DNA of 49,090 nt from Planctomycetales bacterium (GTDB lineage: Bacteria > Planctomycetota > Planctomycetia > Isosphaerales > Isosphaeraceae). Location of the stretch: NCBI GenBank assembly GCA_027449865.1, contig DAIDKV010000208.1:1-49090 (forward strand), written 5' to 3'. The notes below the pieces were generated by a model. That model worked only from the letters and a program-made list of their open reading frames with translations. It searched no databases and had not been told where the DNA came from. Shown piece by piece: positions 8,207 through 18,700 of this stretch. A program made the translations under genes and the position numbers. Numbering within the stretch: position 1 is the stretch's first letter; each line of letters opens with the position of its first letter.

Positions 8207-10771
8207 ATGCGATCTTTCGTCCGCCCGCTCGCCGCGCTCGTCTCGACCGTGAGCGTGTCCCTTCTGGCCGGCGCGGCCACCGCGGCCGACCTCGACGAGG
8301 CCGAAGCCCTTTTCCGCGCCGGCAAATATGATGAGTGCGCCCGCGCCGCCGCCGCGGAACTCGCCGGGTTCAACGGATGGGACGAGCGTTGGCGTCTCCT
8401 CAAGATCGCCTCCGAGATGCAGCGCGGCCGGTACGGGGCGGCGATGGAGACAGTTGAGGTCTCGTTCCGGCACCTGCACTCCAGTATCCCGCTCCGACTG
8501 GTCGCCCGCGATGTCTACCGGTTCAACGGCCGGGACGACGAGATCCCTCGGCTCATGTCGAACCTCGAGCGGATCGTGATGGGCTCGCCACAGCGGTTCG
8601 CCACTCCGGAAGGGCTGGTGGCCCTCGGCCGATACTTCCTGCTGGTCGGGCAGGACTCGCGGAAGGTCCTCGACCTTTTCTTCGACCCGGCCATCAAGCG
8701 CCAGCCCGACCTGCTCGACGGGTACCATGCGATTGCGGAGCTTGCCCTGGCGAAACAGGATTTCGCGCTGGCCGCCGAAACGCTCCGCAAGGCCCCGAAG
8801 AAGTCCGCGACGGAAGACCCCTACTATCATTACCTGCTCGCCCGGGCCTATGCCTCCGACGATCGCCCGGCCGCCGGCAAGGAACTGGCCGAGGCCCTGA
8901 AGCTCAACCCTCACCATGTCGACAGCCTGATCCTGGCCGCTGATCGCCTGGTCGAGGACGAGAAGTACGACGAGGCGGCGAGACTGCTGGCGAAGGTGCA
9001 CGAGGTCAATCCGCACGAGCCCAGGGCTTTCGCCTATCAAGCCGTTCTGGCGCACCTGCGGAGCGATCCGGCCGGCGAGGCCGAGGCGCGCTCGAAGGCC
9101 CTCGGGCACTGGAGCCGCAACCCCGAGGTCGACCACATCATCGGCCGCGAGCTCTCTCAGAAATACCGGTTTGCCGAGGGCTCCGCCTACCAGCGGAAGT
9201 CGCTTGAGTTTGACCCGTCCTACCAGCCCGCCCGATTGCAGCTCTGCCAGGATCTGCTCCGGCTCGGTGAGGAGTCCGAAGGCTGGAAGCTCGCCGCCGA
9301 CGTCGTTACTAGCGATCCCTACAATGTCGTCGCTTTCAACCTGTCGACTCTCCACGATCGACTCGGCGGGTTCCGGACGCTTGAGGCCGATGGCCTGATT
9401 GTCCGGATGGACCCGCGCGAGGCGGATCTCTACGGGCGTCGCGTGGTCGATCTGCTCGTCCGGGCCCGAAAGACGCTCGCCGATCGTTACGGCGCGACGC
9501 CGCCACGTCCCGTGGTTGTGGAAATCTTCCCCCAGCGTAAGGAATTCGCCGTCCGGACGTTCGGCCTCCCGGGTGCTGACGGCTTGCTCGGCGTCTGTTT
9601 CGGACGGGTGATCACGGCGAATAGCCCGGCCAGCCAGGGTGAACACCCCACAAACTGGGAGTCGGTTCTCTGGCACGAGTTCTGCCACGTGATCACGCTG
9701 AGCAAAACCCACAACAAGATGCCCAGGTGGCTCAGCGAGGGGATCTCGGTCCACGAGGAGGAGCGCGCCGACCCCTCCTGGGCAACGCCGATGAGCCCGA
9801 AGTTCCGGGCAAAGCTCCTCAGCCCAGACCTCACGCCGATGAGCCAGCTCAGCGCGGCCTTCCTGAACGCCAAGTCGTCCCTCGACCTGCAATTCGCGTA
9901 TTACGAATCGACGATGGCCGTCGCCTTCCTGATGGAGCGGATCGGCGTCGAGGGGATGCGCAGCCTCCTTGACGACCTGGGAGCCGGCGTCTTGATGAAC
10001 GAGGCGCTGCCGCGTCGGGCAAAAATGTCGCTGAAGGAACTGGATGACCAGTTCACGCGATACGCCCGCGATCGCGCGGGCGCCGGAATCTCCAACGTCA
10101 CCTGGGAAGAAGCCGACCTGCCGCCGAACGCCGATTCAACCGCCATCGAGACCTGGCTCCAGAAGCATCCGAAAAGCTTCCACGGCCACCGACTCCTGGC
10201 CGCCCGTCTGATCGCGGAAGGAAAGCTGACCCGGGCGAAGTCGGAAATCGAGGCGCTGAAGTTGATGGACCCGGCTTACGTCGGGCCGGAGAACGCCTAC
10301 ATGTTACAGGCCACCCTCGCCCGGAAAGAGTCGGACCCAGCCGCCGAGCGACGGGCGCTGGAGGAACTGGTCGGGCGCGACGGCAGCGCCAGCCCGGCCT
10401 ATCTGCGGCTCCTGGAGCTGGAAGAATCGGCCCGGAACTGGAAGGCCCTCGCCCGGGACGCCGACCGAATGCTCGCGATCAACCCTCTGATCCCGGCACC
10501 GCATCGAGCGATGGCCCTCGCCTCGGAGGAGCTGGGCTCGCTCGACGTCGCGATCGACGCGTTCCGGGCCGTCTCGCTTCTCGACGACTCCGACCCGGCC
10601 GGCCTCCACTACCGGATGGCCCGGCTCCTGGCGCGGCGGGGACGTCGCAACGAGGCCCGGCGCGAGGCGTTGAAATCGCTCGAAGAGGCTCCTCGATTCC
10701 TCGACGCTCACAAGCTCCTGCTCGAACTGGTCGAATCCCCCACTGAGGGACAGCGAGGCCCGGCCCAATGA
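8207..10771 (+). CDS. Exported TPR protein with gluzincin (peptidase MA-like) domain
   Basis: Protein of 854 residues. A signal peptide spans about residues 1–27 (hydrophobic core LAALVSTVSVSLLAGAATAA). TPR-like helical repeats follow from about 28 to 410, and a metalloprotease domain contains LWHEFCHVITL with the zinc motif HEFCH at residues 490–494. Some 20 residues later comes WLSEGISVHEEE, the third-ligand Glu region typical of gluzincins of the peptidase MA family. More TPR repeats run from about 645 to the end. The catalytic Glu491 is present, so it may be an active periplasmic protease, though no substrate is known. Its stop overlaps the next gene start (ATGA), tying it translationally to the DUF4159–MoxR genes. 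A promoter candidate lies at 8087–8117. Confidence 0.85.
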   Translation: MRSFVRPLAALVSTVSVSLLAGAATAADLDEAEALFRAGKYDECARAAAAELAGFNGWDERWRLLKIASEMQRGRYGAAMETVEVSFRHLHSSIPLRLVARDVYRFNGRDDEIPRLMSNLERIVMGSPQRFATPEGLVALGRYFLLVGQDSRKVLDLFFDPAIKRQPDLLDGYHAIAELALAKQDFALAAETLRKAPKKSATEDPYYHYLLARAYASDDRPAAGKELAEALKLNPHHVDSLILAADRLVEDEKYDEAARLLAKVHEVNPHEPRAFAYQAVLAHLRSDPAGEAEARSKALGHWSRNPEVDHIIGRELSQKYRFAEGSAYQRKSLEFDPSYQPARLQLCQDLLRLGEESEGWKLAADVVTSDPYNVVAFNLSTLHDRLGGFRTLEADGLIVRMDPREADLYGRRVVDLLVRARKTLADRYGATPPRPVVVEIFPQRKEFAVRTFGLPGADGLLGVCFGRVITANSPASQGEHPTNWESVLWHEFCHVITLSKTHNKMPRWLSEGISVHEEERADPSWATPMSPKFRAKLLSPDLTPMSQLSAAFLNAKSSLDLQFAYYESTMAVAFLMERIGVEGMRSLLDDLGAGVLMNEALPRRAKMSLKELDDQFTRYARDRAGAGISNVTWEEADLPPNADSTAIETWLQKHPKSFHGHRLLAARLIAEGKLTRAKSEIEALKLMDPAYVGPENAYMLQATLARKESDPAAERRALEELVGRDGSASPAYLRLLELEESARNWKALARDADRMLAINPLIPAPHRAMALASEELGSLDVAIDAFRAVSLLDDSDPAGLHYRMARLLARRGRRNEARREALKSLEEAPRFLDAHKLLLELVESPTEGQRGPAQ

Positions 10772-11637
10772 AGCGTCGACGCGCGACTCTGCTGGCAGTC
10801 CTGATTCTGTTCGCCCTCGTTTCCGGCATTGCGGTCGCCCAGCGCTACGGGCGAGGCCGAGGTGGTTGGGGCAGGCGATTCCCCGGCCAGATCCCGGCCG
10901 ATCGCGCCGGCGTCCCCGACTGGAAGGTCGACCCGCGGTTCCCACACGACATCTTCACCTTCGTCCGGGTCCAGTACGACTCCGGAGACGGTGGTCACGG
11001 CCGTCGGGGCTGGGGCGGCGGCTGGGCCACCGACTTCCCCGATAGCGACCTCAATTTCTCTTACCGGCTCCAGCAGTTGACCTCCATGAAGGTCAATCCC
11101 AACCCGATCAGCCTCCGCCTGACCGACCCTAAACTGTTCGACTATCCGTTCCTCTACATGATCGAGCCCGGCGAGCTCGAATTCTCCGAGGAGGAGGTCG
11201 TCTCGCTCCGTCGCTATCTGCTCAATGGCGGCTTCCTGATGGTTGACGACTTCTGGGGCGACGAGTACGAAAACTTCCACGAGCAGATGAGGCGCGTCTT
11301 CCCCGAGCCCGACCAGGAGCCGACCGAACTCGACGTGTCTCACGAGATCTTCCACTGCGTTTATCAGCTCAGGGAGAAACCTCAAGTTCCGAGTATCCAC
11401 TCCTGGCTCCAGACCGGCGAAACCTGGGAGCCCTGGCACGGCGGCGACCCGAAGACCGTCCATTACAAGGGCATCTTCGACAACAAGAAGCGGATGATGG
11501 TTCTGATCTGCCACAACACCGACCTCGGCGACGGCTGGGAACGCGAGGGCGAGAGCGAGGACTACTTCCGAGAGTTCTCCGAGAAGAAGTCGTACCCGAT
11601 GGGCATCAACATCGTCACGTACGCCATGACGCACTAG
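10768..11637 (+). CDS. DUF4159 domain protein, exported
   Basis: Protein of 289 residues with a signal peptide (basic MKRRR, hydrophobic LLAVLILFALVSGIAVA, then a Gly/Arg-rich segment). The body contains FTFVRVQYDSGDGG, a DLNFSYRLQQLT segment and a LNGGFLMVDDFWGDEY segment typical of DUF4159, a domain of glutamine-amidotransferase-like fold often encoded next to MoxR/DUF58/BatA genes. No catalytic Cys–His–Glu triad is obvious, so it is more likely a binding than an enzymatic domain. The start overlaps the previous stop by four bases. The function is unknown; the neighbourhood suggests a periplasmic component of the MoxR/vWA system. Confidence 0.85.
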   Translation: MKRRRATLLAVLILFALVSGIAVAQRYGRGRGGWGRRFPGQIPADRAGVPDWKVDPRFPHDIFTFVRVQYDSGDGGHGRRGWGGGWATDFPDSDLNFSYRLQQLTSMKVNPNPISLRLTDPKLFDYPFLYMIEPGELEFSEEEVVSLRRYLLNGGFLMVDDFWGDEYENFHEQMRRVFPEPDQEPTELDVSHEIFHCVYQLREKPQVPSIHSWLQTGETWEPWHGGDPKTVHYKGIFDNKKRMMVLICHNTDLGDGWEREGESEDYFREFSEKKSYPMGINIVTYAMTH

Positions 11638-11695
11638 TCATTGGTTCCGAGTCGCCGCGACGAGGTGACACGAACCCATGATCAGGAACCAATGA
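11638..11695 (+). promoter_or_regulatory. Inverted repeat between DUF4159 and MoxR genes
   Basis: TCATTGGTTCC (11638–11648) and GGAACCAATGA (11685–11695) are perfect 11-base inverted repeats starting immediately after the DUF4159 stop codon and ending just before the MoxR start. The second arm is followed by a CCAATGA repeat that includes the sequence just before the MoxR ATG, so a stem would place that start region close to structure. This is the only gap (61 bases) in the otherwise overlapping cluster. There is no U-run, so it is not a classical terminator. Confidence 0.45.
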
Positions 11696-11698
11696 CCA

Positions 11699-12697
11699 AT
11701 GACCGACGAATATGAAGAAGAGAAGCAGGTCGTCGAGAAGATCCACGAGAGCCGAGGTCGGATCGACCACGAGTTATCGAAGGTGATCGTCGGGCAGAAA
11801 GAGGTTTCGCAGCAGCTTTTGATCAGCCTGTTCGCCGGTGGACACTGCCTGATCACCGGGGCGCCCGGCCTGGCGAAGACGCTCCTCGTCCGTTCAATCG
11901 CTCAGGTCTTCGAGCTAAAATTCCAGCGCATCCAGTTCACGCCCGACCTGATGCCAGCCGACATCACCGGGACCGAGATCCTTGAGGAGACGACCGAGGG
12001 CCGGCGCCGGATGGTCTTCGTCAAGGGACCGATCTTCGCCAACGTGATCCTCGCCGACGAGATCAACCGGACTCCGCCCAAGACCCAGGCCGCGCTCCTC
12101 GAAGCGATGCAGGAGCACCAGGTCACGGCGGCCGGAGTCCGATACCCGCTGGAGGAGCCGTTTTTCGTCCTGGCGACCCAGAACCCGATCGAGATGGAGG
12201 GAACTTACCCCCTCCCCGAGGCTCAGCTCGACCGGTTCCTCTTCAACGTCGTGATTGACTACCTGCCCGAGGACGACGAGGTTGCCGTGGTCCGTCAGAC
12301 GACCTCAAAGAAGCCCGAGCCGATCGTCCCGCTCTTCGACGGTAAGGACGTTGTCGCCTTCCACGAGGTCGTCCGCCGCGTCCCGGTCGCCGAGGAGTTG
12401 ATCCGACATGCCGTTCGCCTGGCCTCGGCGACGCGTCCCGCCCCCGATGCCCCCTCGTTTATCAACGAGTGGGTTACCTGGGGCGCGGGTCTTCGCGCGG
12501 CGCAGTCGCTGATCCTCGGTGCCAAGGCCCGGGCCCTGCTCGGAGGCCGGTTCCACGTCGCCCCCGAGGATCTGACGGCCCTGATTCACCCGACGTTTCG
12601 CCACCGCGTTTTGCTCGGATACCGGGCCGAGGCCGACGGCGTGACCGTCGACCAGGTCATCGATCGCCTGCTCGATCACGTGAAAGGCCCGCTCTGA
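11699..12697 (+). CDS. moxR: MoxR-family AAA+ ATPase
   Basis: Protein of 332 residues, a normal MoxR length. Walker A GAPGLAKT is at residues 54–61, Walker B is VILADEINR, and sensor-1 (LATQNPIEMEGTYPLPEAQ) and the arginine-finger region (LDRFLFNV) follow. The C-terminal lid domain ends the protein. MoxR proteins act as cytoplasmic chaperone-like ATPases for partners containing von Willebrand A domains, and three such candidates follow directly (DUF58, BatA-type and a second vWA protein). The stop codon overlaps the next ATG (TGATG). The start at 11699 is the first ATG of the frame, just after an inverted repeat. Confidence 0.95.
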   Translation: MTDEYEEEKQVVEKIHESRGRIDHELSKVIVGQKEVSQQLLISLFAGGHCLITGAPGLAKTLLVRSIAQVFELKFQRIQFTPDLMPADITGTEILEETTEGRRRMVFVKGPIFANVILADEINRTPPKTQAALLEAMQEHQVTAAGVRYPLEEPFFVLATQNPIEMEGTYPLPEAQLDRFLFNVVIDYLPEDDEVAVVRQTTSKKPEPIVPLFDGKDVVAFHEVVRRVPVAEELIRHAVRLASATRPAPDAPSFINEWVTWGAGLRAAQSLILGAKARALLGGRFHVAPEDLTALIHPTFRHRVLLGYRAEADGVTVDQVIDRLLDHVKGPL

Positions 12698-13650
12698 TGG
12701 AGGTCACCTCGCGCACCGATCCGAGAAATCTCATCGATCCGCAGACTCTCATGCGGATCAAGAGTCTGGAGGTGCGCGCGCGGGTGGTTGTCGAGGGTTT
12801 CTTCCGGGGGCTTCACAAAAGTCCGTTTCACGGCTTCTCGGTCGAGTTCAGCGAGTACCGCGCCTACACGCCCGGCGACGATCCTCGCTACCTCGACTGG
12901 AAACTCTACGCTCGCTCCGACCGCTACCACATCAAGCGATTCGAAGACGAGACCAATCTCCGCTGCCAGATCGTCCTCGACACCAGCCGGTCGATGGGAT
13001 ACGGGACAATCGGCTACACCAAGATGGAGTACGCCCGGACCGCCGCGGCGACTCTCGCCTATTTCCTCTCGACCCAGCGCGACGCCTGCGGGCTGATCAC
13101 CTTCGAGGACCGGATCGTCGAGTTCATCCCGGCCCGGTATCGCCCCGGCCACCTCCGCCGGATTCTCGCTGTCCTGGAGCGCGAGCCCACCGGCCGGGCC
13201 ACCGACCTCGCCGGGCCGATCGAGGAGGTCGCCGCGGCCGTCCGGCGGCGTGGACTGATCGTCCTGCTCTCCGATCTCCTTGCCGACGCCTCCTCGCTTC
13301 GAACCCGACTTGGCTATCTCAGGTCGCAGGGGCACGACGTGGTCGTCCTCCGGATCCTCGACCCGGCCGAGGTCGGATTCGCCTTCGAGGCGCCGGCGAT
13401 GTTCCGCGACGTCGAGTCCGGACGCGAGATGTACGTCGATCCCGCCCAGGCCCGCGCCGAATATCGAAGGCGGTTCGACGCCCACGCCGAGGAGATCCGC
13501 CGGGCCTGCCTCGACCTCGGGATCGAATACGAAACGATCACGACTGACCGGCCGCTGGAGCTGGTCCTCTTCGACCTGCTTCGCGCCCGGATGAGGCGAG
13601 GACGCCACCCAGGCCGCCGCGCTGCTTCGCGACGGGGAGGCACCGCATGA
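12697..13650 (+). CDS. DUF58 / vWA-fold protein
   Basis: Protein of 317 residues. The DUF58 signature lies at about residues 55–69 (YRAYTPGDDPRYLDWKLYAR), and a MIDAS-type metal site follows: DTSRSMG at 95–101. The C-terminal half is a vWA-like alpha/beta domain (IVLLSDLLADAS). DUF58 proteins are the standard partner of MoxR and are thought to be remodelled by it. The start at 12697 is chosen because it overlaps the MoxR stop (TGATG) and begins the conserved domain; the frame is open earlier but inside MoxR. It ends with ATGA overlapping the BatA-type gene. Confidence 0.93.
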   Translation: MEVTSRTDPRNLIDPQTLMRIKSLEVRARVVVEGFFRGLHKSPFHGFSVEFSEYRAYTPGDDPRYLDWKLYARSDRYHIKRFEDETNLRCQIVLDTSRSMGYGTIGYTKMEYARTAAATLAYFLSTQRDACGLITFEDRIVEFIPARYRPGHLRRILAVLEREPTGRATDLAGPIEEVAAAVRRRGLIVLLSDLLADASSLRTRLGYLRSQGHDVVVLRILDPAEVGFAFEAPAMFRDVESGREMYVDPAQARAEYRRRFDAHAEEIRRACLDLGIEYETITTDRPLELVLFDLLRARMRRGRHPGRRAASRRGGTA

Positions 13651-15740
13651 GCGCCCTGACCCCGCTCTACCTGCTCGGCGTGCTGGCGGTCGCCGCACCC
13701 ATTGTCTTCCACCTGATCCGACGATCACCGAGCGGCCAGATTCCCTTCAGCTCACTCCTGTTTTTAACCCCCTCGCCGCCGAGGCTCGCGCGTCGGAGCC
13801 GGCTCGATAACATCCTACTCCTGATCCTGCGCGCCTCGGTCCTCTGCCTGCTGGCCTTCGCCTTCGCCCGGCCTTTTCTGCGGCAGAAGGCCGAGTGGAA
13901 CGTCGGCGAGAACGAGACGCGTCGACGGACAGCCGTCCTCATCGACACCAGCGCCAGCCTGCGCCGGGGTAATCTGTGGGACCGAGCCCGCGCCGAGGCC
14001 CGCCGCGCCCTCGGCGAAACGGGTCCGACCGATGAGATCGCGCTGCTCGCCTTCGACCGATCGACCCGCCCCGTTGTCACCTTCCGAGAGTCGTCCCAGA
14101 TGGAAGCTGGCCGCCGCCAGGCCCTCGCGCTCGCCCGTCTGGACGAACTGAAGCCGTCGTGGAACGGCACTGACCTCGGCCGGGCCCTCATCGACGCCGT
14201 CGCCGCGATCGAGGACATCGCCGACCCGAGTGAATCGGCCGGGCGGATACCAAGGCGGATCGTTCTCGTGACGGACCTCCAGCGCGGGAGCCGGCTGGAA
14301 TCACTCGGCGAATTCGAGTGGCCGAAGGATGTCGAGCTGATCGTCCGAGCGGTCACCGACGACGCCTCGAACGCAGGATTGCAGCGCCTCGCCGATCCGA
14401 CCGAGGGCGACCGCGAGCCGAGGATTCGCGTCATCAACGACGGCGGATCGCGCAGGGAGCGATTCCGCCTTCGATGGCTCGGCGTCGAGGGCAAGCCGAT
14501 CGGCGAGCCGGTCGACGCTTACGTCCCGCCCGGTGAGAGTCGGGTCGTCCGGATGCCGCGTCCCAAGGAGCCTGCTTCGGCCCGATCGATCGTGCTGGAA
14601 GGCGACGGGAGACCATTCGACAACACGCTCCACGTCGCTGATGAGCCTCAACAGGAAGTCATCGTGCTCTTCCTCGGCGACGACCGCGCCGATGATCCCG
14701 AGGGCCTGCTCTACTACCTCGATCGCGTCTTCCTCGATACACCGAGACGGACCGTCCGGGTCGTGGCGCAGGCCCCATCCGCGCCGATCGCGATCGACCC
14801 AGCTCACCCGGTCCCCCTGGCGATCGTCGCCGCCGAGGTTCCGTCCGAGCAGGCCCGTCGGCTCCGCGACCTCGCCCGATCCGGCTCGACAATCCTCGAC
14901 GTCGCGACCCGACCCAGTCGCGGTCAAACCCTCGCGACACTCCTCGACGTCCCGGCTCGTCCGATCGAGGAATCCCGATCGCGAGAGGCTCTAATTGGTG
15001 AGATCGCCTTCGATCATCCGATCTTCGCCCCGTTCGCTCCGCCTCAGTTTCGCGACTTTACGAAAATCCATTTCTGGAAGCACCGGAAGCTCCATGCCGA
15101 TTCACTCGCCGGCGCCCGGATCCTGGCCCGGTTCGACGATGGCGACCCGGCCGTCGCGGAACGCCCGATCGAGAAGGGTAGCGTGATCGTTCTGACCTCC
15201 GGCTGGAGCCGATCGGATAGCCAGCTCGCTCGATCGTCAAAGTTTGTCCCGATGATGATGGCCATGCTCGACCGACGCGATCCCCGCGCATTCGCGGATG
15301 AGGAACACCTGGTCGGCGACTCGATCAAACTTCCCGCCACGCGGGGGATGACGATCCGGAAGCCGTCGGGCGCCTCGATCTCGATCCCGTCTGACGCCTC
15401 GGTCTTCGACCAGGCGGACGAGCCGGGGATCTACACCTTTGAACTCGCGGACGGACCGCGATCGATCGCCGTGAACCTCGACCCCGCCGAGAGCCGGACC
15501 GAGCCGATTGGAATCGAGACCCTGGAGCAATATGGATGCCGGCTGGCGAAGCCGGCCCACGAGCCGATCGATCGTGAGCAACTCCGGCAGTTGCAAAACG
15601 CCGAGCTGGAGGGACGTCAAAAACTCTGGCGCTGGCTGATCCTGACGGCTGTCGGGATTCTGATCGTCGAGACTGGCCTGGCGGGGCGCGGGCGTCGCGT
15701 CCTCGCGGGCGAAACCGGAGCGGGAGGGCCTTCGTCATGA
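13647..15740 (+). CDS. BatA-domain and vWA membrane protein
   Basis: Protein of 697 residues. The N-terminal BatA domain has two membrane segments, about residues 6–23 and 55–77 (SRLDNILLLILRASVLCLLAFAFARPF in part). A vWA domain follows with MIDAS DTSAS (100–104), then a long periplasmic region, and a C-terminal membrane helix at about 664–683 (LWRWLILTAVGILIVETGL). BatA-type proteins are aerotolerance-related membrane partners of MoxR in Bacteroidetes; in planctomycetes they occur in operons like this one with unknown role. Start and stop overlap the neighbours by four bases each. The protein likely presents its vWA domain to partners at the inner membrane. Confidence 0.9.
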   Translation: MSALTPLYLLGVLAVAAPIVFHLIRRSPSGQIPFSSLLFLTPSPPRLARRSRLDNILLLILRASVLCLLAFAFARPFLRQKAEWNVGENETRRRTAVLIDTSASLRRGNLWDRARAEARRALGETGPTDEIALLAFDRSTRPVVTFRESSQMEAGRRQALALARLDELKPSWNGTDLGRALIDAVAAIEDIADPSESAGRIPRRIVLVTDLQRGSRLESLGEFEWPKDVELIVRAVTDDASNAGLQRLADPTEGDREPRIRVINDGGSRRERFRLRWLGVEGKPIGEPVDAYVPPGESRVVRMPRPKEPASARSIVLEGDGRPFDNTLHVADEPQQEVIVLFLGDDRADDPEGLLYYLDRVFLDTPRRTVRVVAQAPSAPIAIDPAHPVPLAIVAAEVPSEQARRLRDLARSGSTILDVATRPSRGQTLATLLDVPARPIEESRSREALIGEIAFDHPIFAPFAPPQFRDFTKIHFWKHRKLHADSLAGARILARFDDGDPAVAERPIEKGSVIVLTSGWSRSDSQLARSSKFVPMMMAMLDRRDPRAFADEEHLVGDSIKLPATRGMTIRKPSGASISIPSDASVFDQADEPGIYTFELADGPRSIAVNLDPAESRTEPIGIETLEQYGCRLAKPAHEPIDREQLRQLQNAELEGRQKLWRWLILTAVGILIVETGLAGRGRRVLAGETGAGGPSS

Positions 15741-18700
15741 GCGGCAGGCTGAAAGAGGCGCTCGAACAGGTCGCGCGACGGTTCCGGCGAGTTCGGCTCT
15801 GGGGCGGTCTGGCCGCCTGCTGGCTCGTCCTGGCGATCGTTGGACTGGCCCTCGCGCGGATGGGCTTCTGGAAGATCCCACCGCAGTGGACCCCGCCCAC
15901 TCTGGCCCTTCTCGCGATGATGCTCGGGCTCTCCTGCGCGTTGGCCGCCATCCGGAGTGCCCGCGATCCTCGGTGGGTTGCTCGCCGGATCGAATCGCAC
16001 CACCCAGACCTCGGCACCGAACTCCTCGCCGCCGTCGAGCAGGTCGAGTCGGCACCCGACGGCCGCCTCGGCTTCCTGCAATCCTCGGTCGTCCGCGAGG
16101 CCCTCGAACACCGCGAATCGCACGACTGGGATCAGACCGTCCCAGGCTGGCAGCTCGTCCTGGTGAAGGTCGTGCACGCCTTCTGTCTAGCGTTCCTGAT
16201 GATCGTCCTGGTGAACCTCACGCTCCAGTCACAGTCCGCCGCCCGAGGCTCCGCCAACCCGAGAATCGCCGATGCCTCCGAGGTCTCGGTCGAGCCGGGT
16301 GACGTCGAGCTCGAGCGCGGGACAGCGTTGCTGGTCGTCGCCCGGTTCCACGGCGAACCCCCGCCCGACGCCGCACTTGTCCTGGATGGCGATCCAGGCG
16401 AGATCCCACGACGGCCAATGACCCGCGCCCTCGAAGACCCGACCTTCGCCGGCCGGGTCGAGTCGGTCCAGGCCGACCTCTCCTATCACGTCGCCTTCGG
16501 CGACCGGACCACACCTGAGTTCCACGTTCGCGTCTTCGAGTACCCCGAGCTGAAACGGGCCGATGCCCACCTCGACTTCCCCGCCTACACCGGGCTCAAG
16601 CCGAAGCTCGTGGAAGATATCCGACACGTCACGGCCGTCGAGGGAACCACACTGACCCTCATCTGCCGCCTGAACAAGGAGGTCGCCAAGGCAACCCTCG
16701 TCGACAAGGACGGCGCCTCCGTCCCGCTCGTCCGTGACGAATCACCGTCGCCCATCTACAAAGCCTCGTTTAAGCTCGAAGAGTCGCGGAAGTTGACCGT
16801 CAGGCTGGTCGACCGCGAGGGACGATCCAATCCCGAAGAGCCGCAGATCACGATCCATGTCACCCGGAACAAACCGCCGACGGTAAGGGTCACGCGTCCC
16901 TCGCACGACGTCGACGTCTCACCGCTGGAGGAACTCCAACTCGCCGCAACGATGGAGGACGACTTCGGCCTTGTCCGCCAGGGACTCAGCTACGCGATCG
17001 GCGGCGACGTCCCGAAGGAGATCGTCCTCGGCTCGCATCCCGACTCGGCTCGCCCGCTCCGTGCCGAGGCCTCGCACATGCTCGCCCTGGAATCGATGAA
17101 GGCCGTCCCCGATCAGCTTGTCTCCTACTTCTTCTGGGCCGAGGACATCGGCCCCGACGGCCAACTCCGACGCACCGCGGGCGACATGTTCTTCGCCGAG
17201 GTCCGGCCGTTCGAGGAGATCTTCCGCCAGGGCGAGCAGCCCTCCAGCTCGGCCCAGATGCAGGACCAGAACGGCAATGCGCAACGGGCCGAGCAACTCG
17301 CCGAACTCCAGAAGCAGATCATCAACGCTACATGGAAGGTCATACGGCGGGAGACCCGTCCCAAGCCGACCGAGACGTTCGTCGAGGATGTGAAAACCCT
17401 TCGAGACTCGCAGAAGGCCGTGCTCGAACAGGCTAGCCCGCTCGGTGATCGGCTCCGCGATTCGGCCTCGAAGGCCGCGCTGGCGCAGGCCCTCGACTCG
17501 ATGAGAAAAGCCCACGACGAGCTCGGCCAGGCCGCCACCGGCCCCGATGCCAAGAAGCTCATGCCCTCGCTCGCCGCCGAGCAAAACGCCTACCAGTCTC
17601 TTCTGAGGCTTCGCGCCCGAGAGTCGCAGGTCGTCCGGAGTCGGTCCCGGCAAAACCAGAGCAGCCGAAGCTCGTCGAGCCGTTCGCGTCGGCAGCTTGA
17701 CCAACTCGAACTGGCTCCTGACGAGAACCGCTTCGAGGAACAGCGGAGCGCCCAGTCGCAGCAGGAGCAGACCCGTCGCGAACAGGAGCAGGCTGAGAAC
17801 CGGCAAGTCCTCAACCGCCTCCGCGAGCTTGCCCAGCGTCAGAAGGATCTGAACGAGCGGCTGAAGGAACTACAAGCGGCCCTCGAGGCCGCGAAGACCC
17901 AGCAGGCCCGCGAGGAATGGAAGCGACAGCTTCAGCGGCTCCGCGACCAGCAGGAAGAGATCCTCCGCGACACCGACGAACTCCGCCAGCGGATGGAGCA
18001 GGAACAAAACCAGGAGCGAATGGCCGAGGCCCGGCAACAGCTCGAACAGGGGCGCGAGAACCTTCAGCAGGCCTCGCGAGCCCTCGAACAGGGTAATCTC
18101 CCGCAGGCCCAGACCGCTGGTGCCCGCGCCGGCCAGCAACTCGAAGACCTTCGCGAGAAGGTCCGAAAACAGAACGCCAACCAGTTCGCCCAGGAGATGA
18201 CCCAGCTTCGGAACGAGACGCGCAAGCTCGACAACGACCAGAAAAAGATCAACGACCAACTGGACGCCTGGGAGAAGAAACCCGAGCGATCGCTCCGCGA
18301 ATCCGACGACCGCCGCCAGCTCCGCCAGGCCGCCGACGACCAGAAAAAGAAGCTCGACCAGGTTCTCGACCGGATGCGCGCGACTACCCAGCAGGCCGAG
18401 GACTCCGAGCCACTCCTCGCCCGAGGACTGTATGACGCCGTTCGACAATCGAACGAGCAGCACATCCCCGAAGCACTCGACGCCACCCGACAGTTCGTCG
18501 ACGCCGGCTTCCCCGATCAGGCCAACCGCACCGGCCGCCAGGCCGGCGAGGGACTCGAACAGCTCCGACAAAACGTCGAGCGCGCCGCAGACTCGGTCCT
18601 CGGCGACGAGACTGCCGCCCTCCGTCGCGCCCGGAACGAACTGGACGACCTTGCCAATCAGGTGAACCGAGAGATCGCTCAAAATCAGAACCGCGCCAAT

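Noticed and set aside
8111-9892. A 593-codon minus-strand frame opposite the TPR/gluzincin gene
   Set aside because: The plus strand has a signal peptide, TPRs and HEFCH; the antisense product shows no motif.
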